Shown piece by piece: positions 4,950-5,086 of a DNA stretch of 5,086 nt. The notes beneath the pieces are model-generated. The model searched no databases and had not been told where the DNA came from. It saw only the letters and a program-made list of their open reading frames with translations. This stretch comes from Flavobacteriaceae bacterium (GTDB lineage: Bacteria; Bacteroidota; Bacteroidia; Flavobacteriales; Flavobacteriaceae). The position numbers were made by a program, and so were the translations under genes. Each line of letters opens with the position of its first letter. Within the stretch, counting starts at the first letter, position 1. The DNA is taken from NCBI GenBank assembly GCA_023145595.1, contig JAGLDM010000090.1:1-5086 (forward strand), in the 5' to 3' direction.

Positions 4950-5086
4950 TTATTTCAACTCTGGATTAATATCCAAAATATTTTCAGAAATATAGGCTTC
5001 AATAAATTCCTTCGTAAAATATTCTGCTCCCAACAACTTATCCTGCTTTAATAATGCTTGGATACAGGGCAAACGCATTAAAAAAC
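4950..5086 (-). CDS. C-terminal fragment of an unidentified protein (right-edge truncated)
   Basis: An open frame enters from the right edge and ends at TAA (4952-4950), giving 44 residues. It begins FLMRLPCIQALL and contains GAEYFTKEFIEAYI before ending in DINPELK. I do not recognise it with certainty. The spacing of LP, ALL and TKEFIE loosely recalls the C-terminus of biotin carboxylase subunits (the pattern NxPF...ALL...TxFIE), with one extra residue, but this is too short to rely on. An ATG at 5078 could in principle start a 42-residue peptide. A longer gene cut by the window is favoured because the frame stays open to the edge and a terminator-like stem follows at a normal distance. Confidence 0.6.
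   Translation of the reverse strand, partial: FLMRLPCIQALLKQDKLLGAEYFTKEFIEAYISENILDINPELK

Noticed and set aside
1..5086. Mobile element, CRISPR array, tRNA/rRNA, toxin-antitoxin or defence system
   Set aside because: No transposase, terminal repeats, regularly spaced repeats, RNA gene signatures or defence domains are visible; gene content is ordinary housekeeping.

Overview
The window looks like chromosomal DNA from a member of the Bacteroidota, most probably the family Flavobacteriaceae. It is strongly AT-rich, its genes lack Shine-Dalgarno sequences and start behind A-rich leaders, and the HU gene has a textbook Bacteroidota promoter (TTG, 19 bp, TATATTTG). The proteins also have a Bacteroidota character: a RecQ without HRDC, an Fmt with the FRMLP variant, and a small START-like protein with a WFADNV motif. 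The genus cannot be named from this sequence alone.

Layout: 1-2420 holds two rightward genes, the 3' three-quarters of a recQ helicase and a complete fmt (methionyl-tRNA formyltransferase). They overlap by one base (TAATG), so they are probably cotranscribed. Positions 2421-2606 form a regulatory gap with a hairpin tract after fmt, a 9-bp direct repeat spaced two helical turns apart, and the HU promoter. HU (2607-2879) is a one-gene unit closed by a strong intrinsic terminator. A yqgE/algH-family gene follows (2981-3535). It converges on a leftward class IV PLP aminotransferase / aminodeoxychorismate lyase-like gene (3532-4359), and the two stop codons share the tetranucleotide TTAA. Further right, also leftward, are a gene for a START/AHSA1-like protein (4440-4823) with its own terminator, and the last 44 codons of an unidentified gene cut off by the right edge.

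The genes are mostly housekeeping: DNA repair, initiator-tRNA formylation, nucleoid structure, probably folate or amino-acid metabolism, and two conserved proteins of unknown function. Apart from recQ-fmt, each appears to be its own transcription unit. I see no mobile element, CRISPR array, RNA gene, or defence or biosynthetic cluster. There is no convincing undescribed system here. The points most worth a second look are the RecQ domain order, the paired repeat upstream of HU, the convergent stop overlap, and the identity of the truncated gene at the right edge.
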